From: Paenibacillus albidus
Lineage (GTDB): Bacteria > Bacillota > Bacilli > Paenibacillales > Paenibacillaceae
DNA: 64,000 nucleotides
Assembly (NCBI RefSeq): GCF_014644435.1
Contig: NZ_BMKR01000001.1
Location: forward strand, 248,001-312,000
Direction of reading: 5' to 3'
The position numbers and the translations under genes were made by a program. Of the stretch, positions 26,509 to 35,211 are shown in pieces; within the stretch, counting starts at the first letter, position 1; every line of letters starts with the position of its first letter. Under the pieces are notes generated by a model. That model worked only from the letters and a program-made list of their open reading frames with translations, ran no database searches and had not been told where the DNA came from.

Positions 26509-26604
26509 TTAATAGGTTCTGAATTCCTCATCACCTGGAGGGACGAGAGAGACCCGAATAACATATACAAAAGCACATACGAGAACGCCGGCAACTATGC
26601 TCAT
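26509..26604 (-). CDS. 31-residue single-helix membrane peptide
   Basis: ATG at 26604 with GGAG 8 nt upstream; stop TAA at 26511. The product starts MSIVAGVLVCAFVYVIRV, one hydrophobic helix, followed by a polar tail PPGDEEFRTY. An ATG two codons earlier is also possible. It originally had a Rho-independent terminator 12 bp after its stop, now disrupted by the IS. A gene with ribosome site, helix and dedicated terminator is likely real despite its size. Function unknown. Confidence 0.55.
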   Translation of the reverse strand: MSIVAGVLVCAFVYVIRVSLVPPGDEEFRTY

Positions 26605-26772
26605 CACCATCACTCCATCCCTAATTATCTTGTAACAGAGGTGTGCATTAATTAATTTTATAATATCACAATTTCAGCCGAAAAACAGGCATTTGTAACC
26701 GCTTTCCCTACTTTTTTGTGCTGTTTGTCCCTATTTGCGCATACATCTTACCATAGACCGGGAGGCGTATAT

Positions 26773-28026
26773 ATGACTTTGAGAAAATTTGGCGGCCCCG
26801 TGCTGGCCTTTGCACTGGCAGGCTGCATGCTGCTGATGCTGGTTCATCCCGAGGCCTCGCTGCAGGCCGCCCTGCGCGGACTGGCCGTATGGTGGGATGT
26901 GCTGTTCCCTTCCTTGTTTCCATTCTTTTGTATTTCCGAATTGCTGCTCGGCTTCGGTGTGGTCCATCTTTTCGGCGCTTTGCTTGACCCGCTGATGCGC
27001 CCTCTTTTCCGTATTCCGGGGAGCGGCGGCTTCGCGCTGGCAATGGGATATGTATCAGGATATCCAGTAGGAGCGAAATTAACCGCGAAGCTGCGGGAAC
27101 AGAATTTAATCAGCCGGGTGGAGGGGGAACGGCTGGTTGCCTTTACAACTTCCTCCGATCCGATTTTTCTGCTTGGAGCCGTGTCTGTCGGTTTCTTTCA
27201 TGACGCTTCACTTGGGCTGATCCTTGCACTCTCCCATTATGGAGCGGGACTGATTGTAGGCTTGCTGATGTCATTTTACGGGCGCAGAGAAGAACTTGCC
27301 CTCAATAACTCAACGGACGCCGGAACAACCCCTCCCAACAAGGGACAAGGTGGCCGCCTTCAGGCCGCTCTCTCCGCGATGGCTGAGGCCCGCCGCAAGG
27401 ACGGGCGTAATCTGGGCGAACTGATGAAGGGCGCTGTCCAGTCCTCCCTCCAGCTTATTATTGTCGTAGGAGGCCTGGTTGTATTCTTCAATGTGCTGAT
27501 GGAACTGCTCAACAAGGCGGGTATCCTCTCCTCGTTATTCAATATCACGGGCCTGCTGCTGTCTGCAGCCGGATTTCCGCCAGAACTCGGCCAAGCTCTG
27601 ATCAACGGTTTCTTTGAAGTGACCCTGGGGGCCCGTTCGGCCGGCGCTGCCGGCTCAGCGCTGCCGCTTCAGTTCAAGATTGCCGCCGCAGCCTTCATTC
27701 TCTCCTGGGGCGGCCTGTCCGTGCATGCGCAGGTGGCCAGCATTCTGAATGGCACAGGCCTCCGCTATCTGCCATTTATGGCTGCGCGTGTGATTCATGC
27801 CGTTCTTGCCGCCGGAATGGCCCTGCTGCTGTGGAAACCTCTCATCACTACAGGCCTGGCTTCGGCATGGCCTTCGCTTCCGGCCGCGGCTGCCTTTACT
27901 CCGGGGGCTCCCGGTTTTGCAGCAAGCCTTAGCCTGCTTGGACTGGTCCTGGCTTTCGGGCTGCTGCTGACCCTGCTGATTACAGCCTTTGCCCTGCTGA
28001 TCAGGACCATCCGGCGGGAATCCTGA
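26773..28026 (+). CDS. ylbJ: Sporulation integral membrane protein YlbJ
   Basis: A 417-residue polytopic protein with the nucleoside-recognition (Gate) arrangement of YlbJ/SpVM relatives: WWDVLFPSLFPFFCISELL, a glycine-rich GYVSGYPVGAKL, TSSDPIFLLGAVSVGFF, and a second Gate half around 250-330. In Bacillus subtilis ylbJ is under sigma-E and is needed for normal spores. ATG at 26773 behind GGGAGG; an upstream ATG at 26716 lacks one. A hydrophilic central loop of about 60 residues carries many Arg/Lys. Confidence 0.88.
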   Translation: MTLRKFGGPVLAFALAGCMLLMLVHPEASLQAALRGLAVWWDVLFPSLFPFFCISELLLGFGVVHLFGALLDPLMRPLFRIPGSGGFALAMGYVSGYPVGAKLTAKLREQNLISRVEGERLVAFTTSSDPIFLLGAVSVGFFHDASLGLILALSHYGAGLIVGLLMSFYGRREELALNNSTDAGTTPPNKGQGGRLQAALSAMAEARRKDGRNLGELMKGAVQSSLQLIIVVGGLVVFFNVLMELLNKAGILSSLFNITGLLLSAAGFPPELGQALINGFFEVTLGARSAGAAGSALPLQFKIAAAAFILSWGGLSVHAQVASILNGTGLRYLPFMAARVIHAVLAAGMALLLWKPLITTGLASAWPSLPAAAAFTPGAPGFAASLSLLGLVLAFGLLLTLLITAFALLIRTIRRES

Positions 28027-28088
28027 GGCGGAAGTATTGCAAAAAAGCGCTTTCCCCGGGATTCTTCGGGATTTTACAGCTTCTCATA

Positions 28089-28117
28089 TTGTGTTCCGGG
28101 TCCAGATTGATTATGAT
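28089..28117 (+). promoter_or_regulatory. Probable sigma-A promoter of nadK
   Basis: TTGTGT, a 17-bp spacer and TATGAT, 38 bp upstream of the nadK start. Confidence 0.55.
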
Positions 28118-28155
28118 CGGTGTATGACTGAATCATACAAAGGAGCCTGTACATC

Positions 28156-28959
28156 TTGAGATATTATGTTCTGGACCGCGGTGACCCATTGTCTATCAAC
28201 CTTGCGGAGAAATTTCACAAGCTGGCGGCCGAGCGGGACCTGCAACTTGATGCGAAGTCTCCGGAAATCGTCATATCCATTGGCGGGGACGGCACTATGC
28301 TGCACGCTTTTCATACGTTTATTGATCAGATTCCGAACCTGGCTTTCGTAGGTGTGCATACGGGCCATCTGGGCTTCTATGCAGACTGGCAGGCGGAAGA
28401 ACTGTCGACCCTTGTCGATTATATGGCCGGAATCGGTGATATCAAGCCGCATAAGCCGCGTATTGTGCAATATCCGCTGCTGGAGCTGGAGATCCACAAG
28501 AAATCCGGCACTACCTCCCATATTGCCCTGAATGAATTTACGCTTAAAGGCGTGGATGGGACCGTAGTGATCCAGATCGACATTAATGACGTTACCTTTG
28601 AAATGTTCCGCGGGGACGGCATCTGCATTTCCACCCCTTCCGGCAGTACTGCCTACAACAAAAGTCTTGGGGGTGCTATGGTCCATCCTTCCATTGAAGC
28701 CTTGCAGATTGCCGAGATTGCTTCTATTAATAACCGGGTATTTCGTACTATGGGCTCGCCGCTGCTGCTGCCCAAGCATCATCACTGCGATATTTTTTCA
28801 CGGAAGGAACAGCGTCTCTTACTGACCATTGACCATAACAACATTCCGGTGGACGATCTCATTTCGGTTCGCTGCCAGGTTTCGGACAAAAAAATCAGTT
28901 TCGCCAGATACCGCCCGTTTCCGTTCTGGAATCGTGTGCGGGAAGCTTTTTTGGTGTAG
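28156..28959 (+). CDS. nadK: NAD kinase
   Basis: A 267-residue cytoplasmic enzyme that phosphorylates NAD to NADP using ATP. It has the diagnostic GGDGT motif (VISIGGDGTMLHAFH), the substrate loops ALNEFTLKG and TPSGSTAYNKSLGG, and FVGVHTGHLGFYADW. The length matches the short Bacillus NadK type. TTG start behind AAAGGAG. A promoter is present upstream and a terminator 8 bp after the stop, so it is monocistronic. Confidence 0.96.
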   Translation: MRYYVLDRGDPLSINLAEKFHKLAAERDLQLDAKSPEIVISIGGDGTMLHAFHTFIDQIPNLAFVGVHTGHLGFYADWQAEELSTLVDYMAGIGDIKPHKPRIVQYPLLELEIHKKSGTTSHIALNEFTLKGVDGTVVIQIDINDVTFEMFRGDGICISTPSGSTAYNKSLGGAMVHPSIEALQIAEIASINNRVFRTMGSPLLLPKHHHCDIFSRKEQRLLLTIDHNNIPVDDLISVRCQVSDKKISFARYRPFPFWNRVREAFLV

Positions 28960-28965
28960 AATCAG

Positions 28966-28996
28966 GCCCGGAGATTATGAGATCTCCGGCTTTTTT
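28966..28996 (+). terminator. Rho-independent terminator of nadK
   Basis: GCC.CGGAGAT pairs with ATCTCCG.GC and is followed by six T. Confidence 0.9.
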
Positions 28997-29023
28997 ATAT
29001 GTATTGACGCTTGGAAGAATCCA

Positions 29024-29053
29024 TAGACAGAGAGAGAAGTCAAATGGTATAAT
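29024..29053 (+). promoter_or_regulatory. Sigma-A promoter of the stalk-domain gene
   Basis: TAGACA, an 18-bp spacer and TATAAT, 42 bp before the TTG start. Confidence 0.65.
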
Positions 29054-29095
29054 GAGCCTATTTTACAAAGAGTTGTAACCGAAAAGGAGAGAACA

Positions 29096-30274
29096 TTGTT
29101 GAAGAAATTTTTATCCCTGATTGGCATGAGCTTGCTGGCCCTGATTCTGGCCGTCCCGGCTTTTGCAGCGACAAAACCGATTAATGTGTATATTAATGGC
29201 AGTAAAGTCTCTTTTACCGCCGGAGCTCCTTATCTAGAGAACAATTCTGTACTTGTACCCTTCCGGGTTATTTTTGAGGAACTGGGTCTTAATGTCCTGT
29301 GGGATGCCGCAACCGGCACTGTAACCGGTACAAGCCCTACTCTTAAAATCAGCCTCAAAATAGGCAGCAACCGTGCCACCGTCAACGGTACCGTCAAAAA
29401 ACTGGCCATCGCTCCCGTCTCTGCCAATGGCACTACATACATACCTCTGCGTTTTATTGCCGAAGCTACCGGCGGCACGGCTTCCTGGAATTCGACAAAC
29501 CGCACGGTAAAGATCCAGACACCTGCCTCCTCAGCCTCGGATGAAGCAGCCATCAGAGCCCTGATCCAGCTGTCCAACCAATATTATAATGAGGAGAAAG
29601 CGATCAGCTTCTACTCGCTGATGGATTCTGAAGCCTCCTTTGCCGAATCGGTAAGCGATATGAATAATGCCTTTGAAACGTACGATATCAAGAGTATTAT
29701 TGAAAGTATGGAGATTGTGAACCTGAAGGGCGACGAAGCCACAGTGTACACGGTAGAAAGAACGCTGTGGAAAGGCGGGTATTATATCCCTGACGAGCTG
29801 GACGAATATATGTATACCCTGGTCCGCAAGAACGGCACCTGGAAAATTGTCGACCTGGAAAGCCAGGCTAACAAGGTGCTCCTGACCCGGGCCCAAGGCA
29901 TGAAAGCAGCGACGGTTCCCCAGACAGAATCCTCTGCGATTATCGCTAATGTCGGCAAATACTATCAATATATGAACGAGAAGAACACAGCTGGTGTACT
30001 CTCTACCATGACCTCTTACGGGGAAGAATACGATGCTTCGGTTAAAACCGATTATGAAGATTTTTTTGCTTCCTATGACCTTACTTATACCCTCGGAGCA
30101 ACCAACATCTTCCACTACAGTGACAAGGATGCTGCCGTTTATGTAGAAGCCAAGGACAAGGATGCCAGCGAAGACGAAACCTATGAGCAGGCCTTGATTT
30201 TCATTTTGTCCAAATCGGAGAGTGGTGCCTGGACTATCGATGAAACGTACTCTGTCTCCTACAACGAAGTCTAA
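29096..30274 (+). CDS. Secreted protein with copper-amine-oxidase-N-like (stalk) domain
   Basis: A 392-residue secreted protein. The signal peptide reads LKKFLSLIGMSLLALILAVPAFAATK. The stalk domain at about 25-150 is the copper amine oxidase N-terminal type common in Paenibacillus: KPINVYINGSKV, VPFRVIFEELGLNVLWD, YIPLRFIAEATGG. The rest holds two similar alpha/beta modules (about 155-260 and 275-390) of a SnoaL/NTF2-like character with GTWKIVDLES and GAWTIDETYS. TTG start 6 nt after GGAG. It is followed 27 bp later by an S41 protease and probably forms an operon with it. Confidence 0.8.
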   Translation: MLKKFLSLIGMSLLALILAVPAFAATKPINVYINGSKVSFTAGAPYLENNSVLVPFRVIFEELGLNVLWDAATGTVTGTSPTLKISLKIGSNRATVNGTVKKLAIAPVSANGTTYIPLRFIAEATGGTASWNSTNRTVKIQTPASSASDEAAIRALIQLSNQYYNEEKAISFYSLMDSEASFAESVSDMNNAFETYDIKSIIESMEIVNLKGDEATVYTVERTLWKGGYYIPDELDEYMYTLVRKNGTWKIVDLESQANKVLLTRAQGMKAATVPQTESSAIIANVGKYYQYMNEKNTAGVLSTMTSYGEEYDASVKTDYEDFFASYDLTYTLGATNIFHYSDKDAAVYVEAKDKDASEDETYEQALIFILSKSESGAWTIDETYSVSYNEV

Positions 30275-30301
30275 AAATCGAATAAAAGGGTGTATGAAGG
30301 A

Positions 30302-31735
30302 ATGAAATCTGCAAAAATAATGACCGCTCTCCTTAGCGGTTGTCTGGCCTTATCCATCGCTGTTGCTCCTCTTGCCTCTGCTGCCGAGGCCCAGGAGCAG
30401 TCCAATACCGATATCATTAATGAAGTCATGAATTACCTTGAGACCTACAATCTTTCCGAAGTCGATAAAGAAGCCTTGATCCGCGGGGCTATCGACGGAA
30501 TGGTTAACACACTGGAAGACCCGTATAGCCAGTATTTTGACAAGGCTGAAGCTTCCGAATTTGAGCATTCGGTCGATCTTGAATACGTGGGTATCGGCAT
30601 CAGAATGCAGTATACTCCTACGGAATTGTACATTGAGGAAGTTTTGCCGGGATCACCGGCTGAGCAAGCCGGACTGAAACGCGGAGATACGATTCTAAAA
30701 ATCAATGGTGTAGCCGTTGAAGATACCAAAGGGGACGAGCTTAGCGGGGCCACGGGGACCAAGGTTACGCTGCTTGTGCAGCGAAACGGGGTTACTAAAT
30801 CCTATCGCATCACCCGCAACGCCATTGCCAGCGTGTCCGTGACCAGCAAGCTGATCGGATCGCAGATTGCTTATATCTCCTTAAGCGGGTTCACCCAAAC
30901 CGCCGATGAAGAATTCAGTGCCGCACTGAAAAAAATGCGCGCTGCAGGCATGAAATCCATGGTGCTGGATTTGCGGGACAATCCGGGCGGTTACATGGAT
31001 TCGGCCTACAATATCGCTTCCCAATTTATCGATAAAGGCATTATGATGTATACCTCCGACCAGACCGGCGCCTTGACTCCTGTAACCATCACCGACGGCA
31101 GCAAGATCGGTGTACCTGTGGTCGTTCTGACCAACGAGTATTCGGCCAGTGCCTCGGAGGCCCTGACGGGCGCCCTTCGTGACAATAACATTGCCACAGT
31201 TGTAGGCCTTCGTTCTTTCGGCAAAGCGCGCATCCAAAGCCTGCTGCCGATGTCTAACGGAGATATGCTGAAACTGACTACACAGAAATATTTGACTCCG
31301 AACAAAGAGGACTTCAACCATATCGGGCTTGCGCCGGACATTGAGGTTAAAGGCAAAACCGCTCAGCTGATCACCGCGCTGCAAATTGCCGGGATGACCC
31401 GGATGGAGGCTTCCGGAGACAATCACATTTTGAACATCAATGGCAGTGCCTTTGCCGGAAATGTGGGCCTTGTAAAAGAGGGGAACCATATTTATGCTTC
31501 CGCACGGGTGCTCGCCTCACTTCTGGAAAGTGATGTCTCATGGGATCCCAAGAACAAAAAGGTTCTGGTCACTACCGGAGCCGGCAAAAGCTCAGGCTTC
31601 GCGATCGCTTCCAAAGAAGCGATTTCCCGTAACGGTGAAACCTTCATCGACCTGAACGCCTTTAAGCAGAAATTCCCGGCACTCGTCTGGAGTTATGATA
31701 CCAAACAGAACCAGCTGAAATTATCCGTTAAATAA
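30302..31735 (+). CDS. S41-family carboxy-terminal processing protease with PDZ and C-terminal stalk domain
   Basis: A secreted serine protease of about 477 residues with signal peptide (MKSAKIMTALLSGCLALSIA..). After an N-terminal segment comes a PDZ domain (VGIGIRMQYTP, GSPAEQAGLKRGDTILKING), then the peptidase domain with LDLRDNPGGYMDSA, the catalytic Ser in NEYSASASEALTGAL and the general-base Lys in GLRSFGKARIQS. A stalk-like domain ends the chain (FAGNVGLVKEGNHIY, DVSWDPKNKKVLV). I chose the ATG at 30302; a GTG at 30290 is possible. Its partner upstream carries the same type of stalk domain. Confidence 0.9.
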   Translation: MKSAKIMTALLSGCLALSIAVAPLASAAEAQEQSNTDIINEVMNYLETYNLSEVDKEALIRGAIDGMVNTLEDPYSQYFDKAEASEFEHSVDLEYVGIGIRMQYTPTELYIEEVLPGSPAEQAGLKRGDTILKINGVAVEDTKGDELSGATGTKVTLLVQRNGVTKSYRITRNAIASVSVTSKLIGSQIAYISLSGFTQTADEEFSAALKKMRAAGMKSMVLDLRDNPGGYMDSAYNIASQFIDKGIMMYTSDQTGALTPVTITDGSKIGVPVVVLTNEYSASASEALTGALRDNNIATVVGLRSFGKARIQSLLPMSNGDMLKLTTQKYLTPNKEDFNHIGLAPDIEVKGKTAQLITALQIAGMTRMEASGDNHILNINGSAFAGNVGLVKEGNHIYASARVLASLLESDVSWDPKNKKVLVTTGAGKSSGFAIASKEAISRNGETFIDLNAFKQKFPALVWSYDTKQNQLKLSVK

Positions 31736-31781
31736 ACGGGGGGCAGAAGGCCGCATTCCCGCATTAGAAATTCCTATAATC

Positions 31782-31831
31782 AAAAAGGACAGCGCCGGTA
31801 GAATTATTCTTCCCGGGGCTGTCCTTATTTT
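31782..31831. terminator. Bidirectional terminator
   Basis: AAGGACAGC pairs with GCTGTCCTT, with A and T runs outside, between the convergent ctpA-like gene and yutD. Confidence 0.75.
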
Positions 31832-32453
31832 AATTCTGCGGCTTTGGTTGGTTCTGTTGGTTTTGCGGTTTTTGTTGCTGGCCCTGTTTTTGGCCTTGCT
31901 GTCCTTGCGGTGGCCGGTTTTGGGAATCCCTGCCTGGTTTCTTGCCATGGGAGTCCCGGTTGCGGTGATTTCTGCTCTGATGCTCCCGCACCGGCCTGTC
32001 CTTTACCTGATTATCCTTGCCTGGGGTTTCTTTGGCAGAGGTCTGTCTGGATTCCCGGATGGGATTCTCTTTTAGGGAAGCCGTTCCGTCTTCGGGGAGC
32101 TCCTGCTCCTCAACATCCATAGCAACGGGCTCCGGTACCTCTTTAATCAGGATATCCTTGAATGTACCTTCTTTTGGCACTTCTTTTAACTTATGCAATA
32201 CAAAATAAGCACAGCCAAAATTACAGTATTCATTAATGTAATCCACCATGCCTGAAATCGCCGTATCCCGGTTCACTTTAGGGTGATTATCCCGATAAAA
32301 GCCCTTCAAACGCAGCTGGCTGTAGCCCCAGTCTCCAATAATATAGTCATAACGGTCCAGAACCTCGCTGTATCTTCCGCGAAATGCCTCCGGATTCCAT
32401 CCGTCTTTATGATCGAGCACCAGCTCGTAACCTTTTCCGCCTATAACGATCAA
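31830..32453 (-). CDS. yutD: YutD-family protein with a long Gln/Asn/Lys/Pro-rich tail
   Basis: A 207-residue protein. Residues 1-95 form the YutD domain (MIVIGGKGYELVLDHKDGWNPEAF, DYIIGDWGYSQLRLKGFY, EYCNFGCAYFVLHKL). Bacillus YutD is close to 100 residues; here about 110 residues of low-complexity sequence follow, first acidic and then dominated by Gln, Asn, Lys, Arg and Pro (QGQKQGQQQKPQNQ). The tail is probably disordered. TTG start. It lies downstream of lipA, as in Bacillus subtilis, where yutB (lipA), yunA (lytH) and yutD are neighbours. Confidence 0.85.
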   Translation of the reverse strand: MIVIGGKGYELVLDHKDGWNPEAFRGRYSEVLDRYDYIIGDWGYSQLRLKGFYRDNHPKVNRDTAISGMVDYINEYCNFGCAYFVLHKLKEVPKEGTFKDILIKEVPEPVAMDVEEQELPEDGTASLKENPIRESRQTSAKETPGKDNQVKDRPVREHQSRNHRNRDSHGKKPGRDSQNRPPQGQQGQKQGQQQKPQNQQNQPKPQN

Positions 32454-32521
32454 GCTTTTTGTCGCCTGCCTTTCAAAATAAATTGGGACGTGAAATGGGC
32501 CTGCTAACGCTGGTACCCTCT

Positions 32522-32605
32522 AATGAAGGCCCGATCGTCCTGAAGGGACTCTCCGGGCGACGAACCCCATGTTCATGGGCGCTCATTATGCCTCTGGCCT
32601 TCATT
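32522..32605 (-). other. Structured element in the lipA-yutD spacer
   Basis: On the minus strand AATGAAGGCC (32605-32596) pairs with GGCCTTCATT (32531-32522). Inside are two further hairpins, CCCATG/CATGGG and CCCG-GTCC/GGAC-CGGG. The three stems would form a three-way junction. No T run follows, so it is not a simple terminator. It could be a processing site, leader or uncharacterised RNA. Confidence 0.45.
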
Positions 32606-32616
32606 TGTCCCCTTCA

Positions 32617-33519
32617 TTAAACCGTAGCCGTACGACCCTCGCGGGCTTGTGCGGCAGATTTAACCTGCTCATGCGCATGGTAAGAGCTGCGGACAAGCGG
32701 ACCGGATTCCACGTGGCTGAAGCCGCGTCTCAGGCCTTCTTCCTTAAGTGCCGCAAACTCCTCCGGCGGATAATATTTCTCCACGTTCAAATGCTTGGGC
32801 GAAGGCTGCAGATATTGGCCTAATGTCAGAATATCGCAATCCACTGCACGCAAATCATCCATCGCCTGCAGAATCTCATCCCATTCTTCACCGACACCGA
32901 GCATAATACTGGATTTGGTAGGAATGTCCGGCTTGATCTCCTTGGCTCTGCGCAGCAGTTCAAGGGAACGCCGGTATTTCGCTCTGGCCCGGACGCGGTC
33001 AGACATGCGCTCAACAGTCTCAATATTATGGTTCAGGATATCCGGATTACTGTTCATGACAATCTCCAGACTGTCACGGTCTCCGAGAAAATCGGGAATC
33101 AGCACTTCCACATTGCACAGCGGAAGGCGCTTGCGAATCGCCGCAACCGTCTCGGCAAAGATGGTTGCACCACCGTCCTTGAGATCATCACGGGCTACAC
33201 TGGTTACAACACAGTGGCGCAGGTTCATACCCTCGGCTGCTTCCGCTACACGTTCCGGTTCCTGCAAATCGAGCTCTGTAGGCAGCCCGGTATTGACTGC
33301 ACAGAAACGGCAAGCACGTGTACAAATATCGCCCAGGATCATAAATGTGGCCGTACGGTTGGCCCAGCATTCATAAATATTCGGGCAACGCGCCTCCTCA
33401 CAGACGGTATGTAAAGTTTTGGATCTCATCATACTTTTGATTTCCTGGTAATTGTCACCGGCAGTAAGCTTGATCTTGATCCAGTCCGGCTTAGGTTGTT
33501 TGGCTGCTTTATTAGACAA
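32617..33519 (-). CDS. lipA: Lipoyl synthase
   Basis: A radical-SAM enzyme of about 300 residues that inserts two sulfurs into octanoyl-lipoyl domains. Both iron-sulfur sites are present: the auxiliary cluster motif [12 protein letters not shown] and the radical-[11 protein letters not shown]. The C-terminal RSSYHA supplies the conserved serine. [15 protein letters not shown] and [17 protein letters not shown] are also typical. I prefer the TTG at 33519, 8 nt after GGGGG; a GTG at 33540 lacks a spaced ribosome site. Confidence 0.96.
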   Translation of the reverse strand: MSNKAAKQPKPDWIKIKLTAGDNYQEIKSMMRSKTLHTVCEEARCPNIYECWANRTATFMILGDICTRACRFCAVNTGLPTELDLQEPERVAEAAEGMNLRHCVVTSVARDDLKDGGATIFAETVAAIRKRLPLCNVEVLIPDFLGDRDSLEIVMNSNPDILNHNIETVERMSDRVRARAKYRRSLELLRRAKEIKPDIPTKSSIMLGVGEEWDEILQAMDDLRAVDCDILTLGQYLQPSPKHLNVEKYYPPEEFAALKEEGLRRGFSHVESGPLVRSSYHAHEQVKSAAQAREGRTATV

Positions 33520-33765
33520 AGTGGTAACCCCCGCTTTCACCCTGAAAATTGAACTCTTTGCTGCATTAAAGTTGTTGCCTCATATTATAGCATGTGCAGT
33601 TGACAATTGCCTGTTTTTGTGAAAAATCTGGATAAAAAACGGTATAAGCAAATCAGCGGGGAAGCCTTGGAACCTTTAGGCAAGAAGGGATAAAAAACAC
33701 GCTTTTGCTTCAATCTATAGGAAAAGTATCTGCGACAATACGCCCGGATATAGGAGGTTGTTCCC

Positions 33766-34866
33766 ATGCTGTCCCTGTTCCAGAATATGAAAGAACGGAG
33801 AACTGTGCTCTGTCTGTCGGCAGCCGCCCTCTTGTGGTGCGGCATTGGAAGCCCAGCCGCAGAAGCCGCCCGGGTAACCGGCCTTAGAGAGGCATACGGT
33901 GCCGAAGCTGCATCCGCCCCGCTCAGCAAGGAGGCCTTGCTGCCTGCACGCCGAGAACTATACGAGCAAATAAGCGCAGCTACCGGAATTCCCTGGTTTC
34001 GGTTCGCGGCCATCGACCAGTATGAACGCACCATTGCCAAAAAGGCGAAACATACACCCGCACCCTCTCCCGCTGCATCCGCCCGTCTGACGGACATTCG
34101 GATTCCTGACCCTATATGGAACGGGCCCCTCAATCCCGACCAGTCCGACACCTCGCCAGCTTCAATCAGATTCTTCGGGGGCCTTGGCCGCGACGGTTCG
34201 GGAGACGGGCTGGCCGAACCGGAGAATGATGCAGATGTTCTATATAGCGTAGCCGGTCATCTGCTGAGCTATGGAAATTCCGCGAGCGACTTCAGCATAG
34301 CGGTCTGGGAATATTATCATAATGGCCGCGCGGCCCAGCGCATCAATCAGTTCGCCAAGCTGTATGAGCATTTCGGCCGGCTTGACCTGTCGGGCAGCGC
34401 CTTTCCTCTGCCTTTGGGAAATTTATATTCGTACCGCAGTACCTGGGGGACCGGCCGAAGCTGGGGCGGTGCCCGCATCCATGAAGGTACCGACCTGTTC
34501 GCCCCGCATGGCCTGACGGTCCGCAGCACCTGCTATGGTATTGTGGAAACCAAAGGCTGGAACCGCTACGGGGGCTGGAGGATCGGAATTCGCGATATTG
34601 AGAACCGCTACCATTATTATGCCCATCTGACAGGGTACGACAAAACGGTCTCCCGCGGGGATATTGTAAGTCCTGGCCAAACCATTGGCTGGGTCGGCAG
34701 CTCGGGTTACGGCAAACCGGGAACACAGGGCAAATTCCCGCCGCATTTGCATTTTGGCCTCTACAAGGACCGTGGCCTTACGGAATGGGCCTTTGATCCC
34801 TATCCGCTGCTAAAGCAGTGGGAGAATCAGGAGTACCGGGCGCTGAAGAATAAAAAGAAAAAGTGA
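33766..34866 (+). CDS. lytH: M23-family metallopeptidase, probable LytH (YunA)
   Basis: A 366-residue secreted peptidoglycan endopeptidase. N-terminal signal/anchor MKERRTVLCLSAAALLWCG; an unknown middle region; LytM/M23 domain at about 215-355. The zinc site is HEGTD (His and Asp) and HLHFG (second His of HxH), with GKFPPHLHFGL. In Bacillus subtilis LytH (YunA) cleaves the stem peptide to leave single L-Ala residues in the spore cortex, and it lies beside yutB (lipA), as here. Assignment to LytH rests on family plus neighbourhood. ATG start with GGAGG upstream; terminator downstream. Confidence 0.82.
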   Translation: MLSLFQNMKERRTVLCLSAAALLWCGIGSPAAEAARVTGLREAYGAEAASAPLSKEALLPARRELYEQISAATGIPWFRFAAIDQYERTIAKKAKHTPAPSPAASARLTDIRIPDPIWNGPLNPDQSDTSPASIRFFGGLGRDGSGDGLAEPENDADVLYSVAGHLLSYGNSASDFSIAVWEYYHNGRAAQRINQFAKLYEHFGRLDLSGSAFPLPLGNLYSYRSTWGTGRSWGGARIHEGTDLFAPHGLTVRSTCYGIVETKGWNRYGGWRIGIRDIENRYHYYAHLTGYDKTVSRGDIVSPGQTIGWVGSSGYGKPGTQGKFPPHLHFGLYKDRGLTEWAFDPYPLLKQWENQEYRALKNKKKK

Positions 34867-34929
34867 GCCGTCGTAAGCTTTGAGTCTGTCCCATAAATGA
34901 AAATTTTAAAAACCGAAAAAAGACAGCAG

Positions 34930-34965
34930 AGCAGCGATTCCCCCGTTCCCCGGAGAATCGCTGCT
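34930..34965 (+). terminator. Terminator after lytH
   Basis: AGCAGCGATTC pairs with GAATCGCTGCT across a 14-nt loop, followed by TTCCCATTTTT. Confidence 0.7.
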
Positions 34966-34987
34966 TTCCCATTTTTGGACTTTTGAC

Positions 34988-35118
34988 TGCATTTTGTGCA
35001 TCAGAACGCGGGCAAACCTGGATTTTTTTCGATTTGGCTGCATTTTGTACATCAGGAAAGGCAGAACGGGCTGTATTTCGGTAGTTTCCGATGTTTCCGA
35101 TGTACAAAATGCATCAGA
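34988..35118. repeat. Intergenic repeat cluster (three 18-20 bp units)
   Basis: CTGCATTTTGTGCATCAG (34988), CTGCATTTTGTACATCAG (35038) and an inverted copy GATGTACAAAATGCATCAG (35100) lie about 50-60 bp apart. They fill most of the 345-bp gap between lytH and the GH13 gene; nothing else is seen there besides the terminator. A 92-codon frame across them looks like a by-product. Confidence 0.6.
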
Positions 35119-35211
35119 ACGACTTTCGAGCCCTTCCCGGAGCGATTTGGTTGTACTAAATACACTGGAGCGGCAGCCGGCCAAACTGGCTGTCCCGGCG
35201 GTAACAACTAT

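Noticed and set aside
26397..26594. 65-codon minus-strand frame reading from the small gene into the IS
   Set aside because: It is out of frame with the better 31-codon gene and only exists because the IS end supplies open sequence.
34906..35184. 92-codon minus-strand frame after lytH
   Set aside because: Formed by the intergenic repeats (YKMQ/HKMQ); no ribosome site and no domain.
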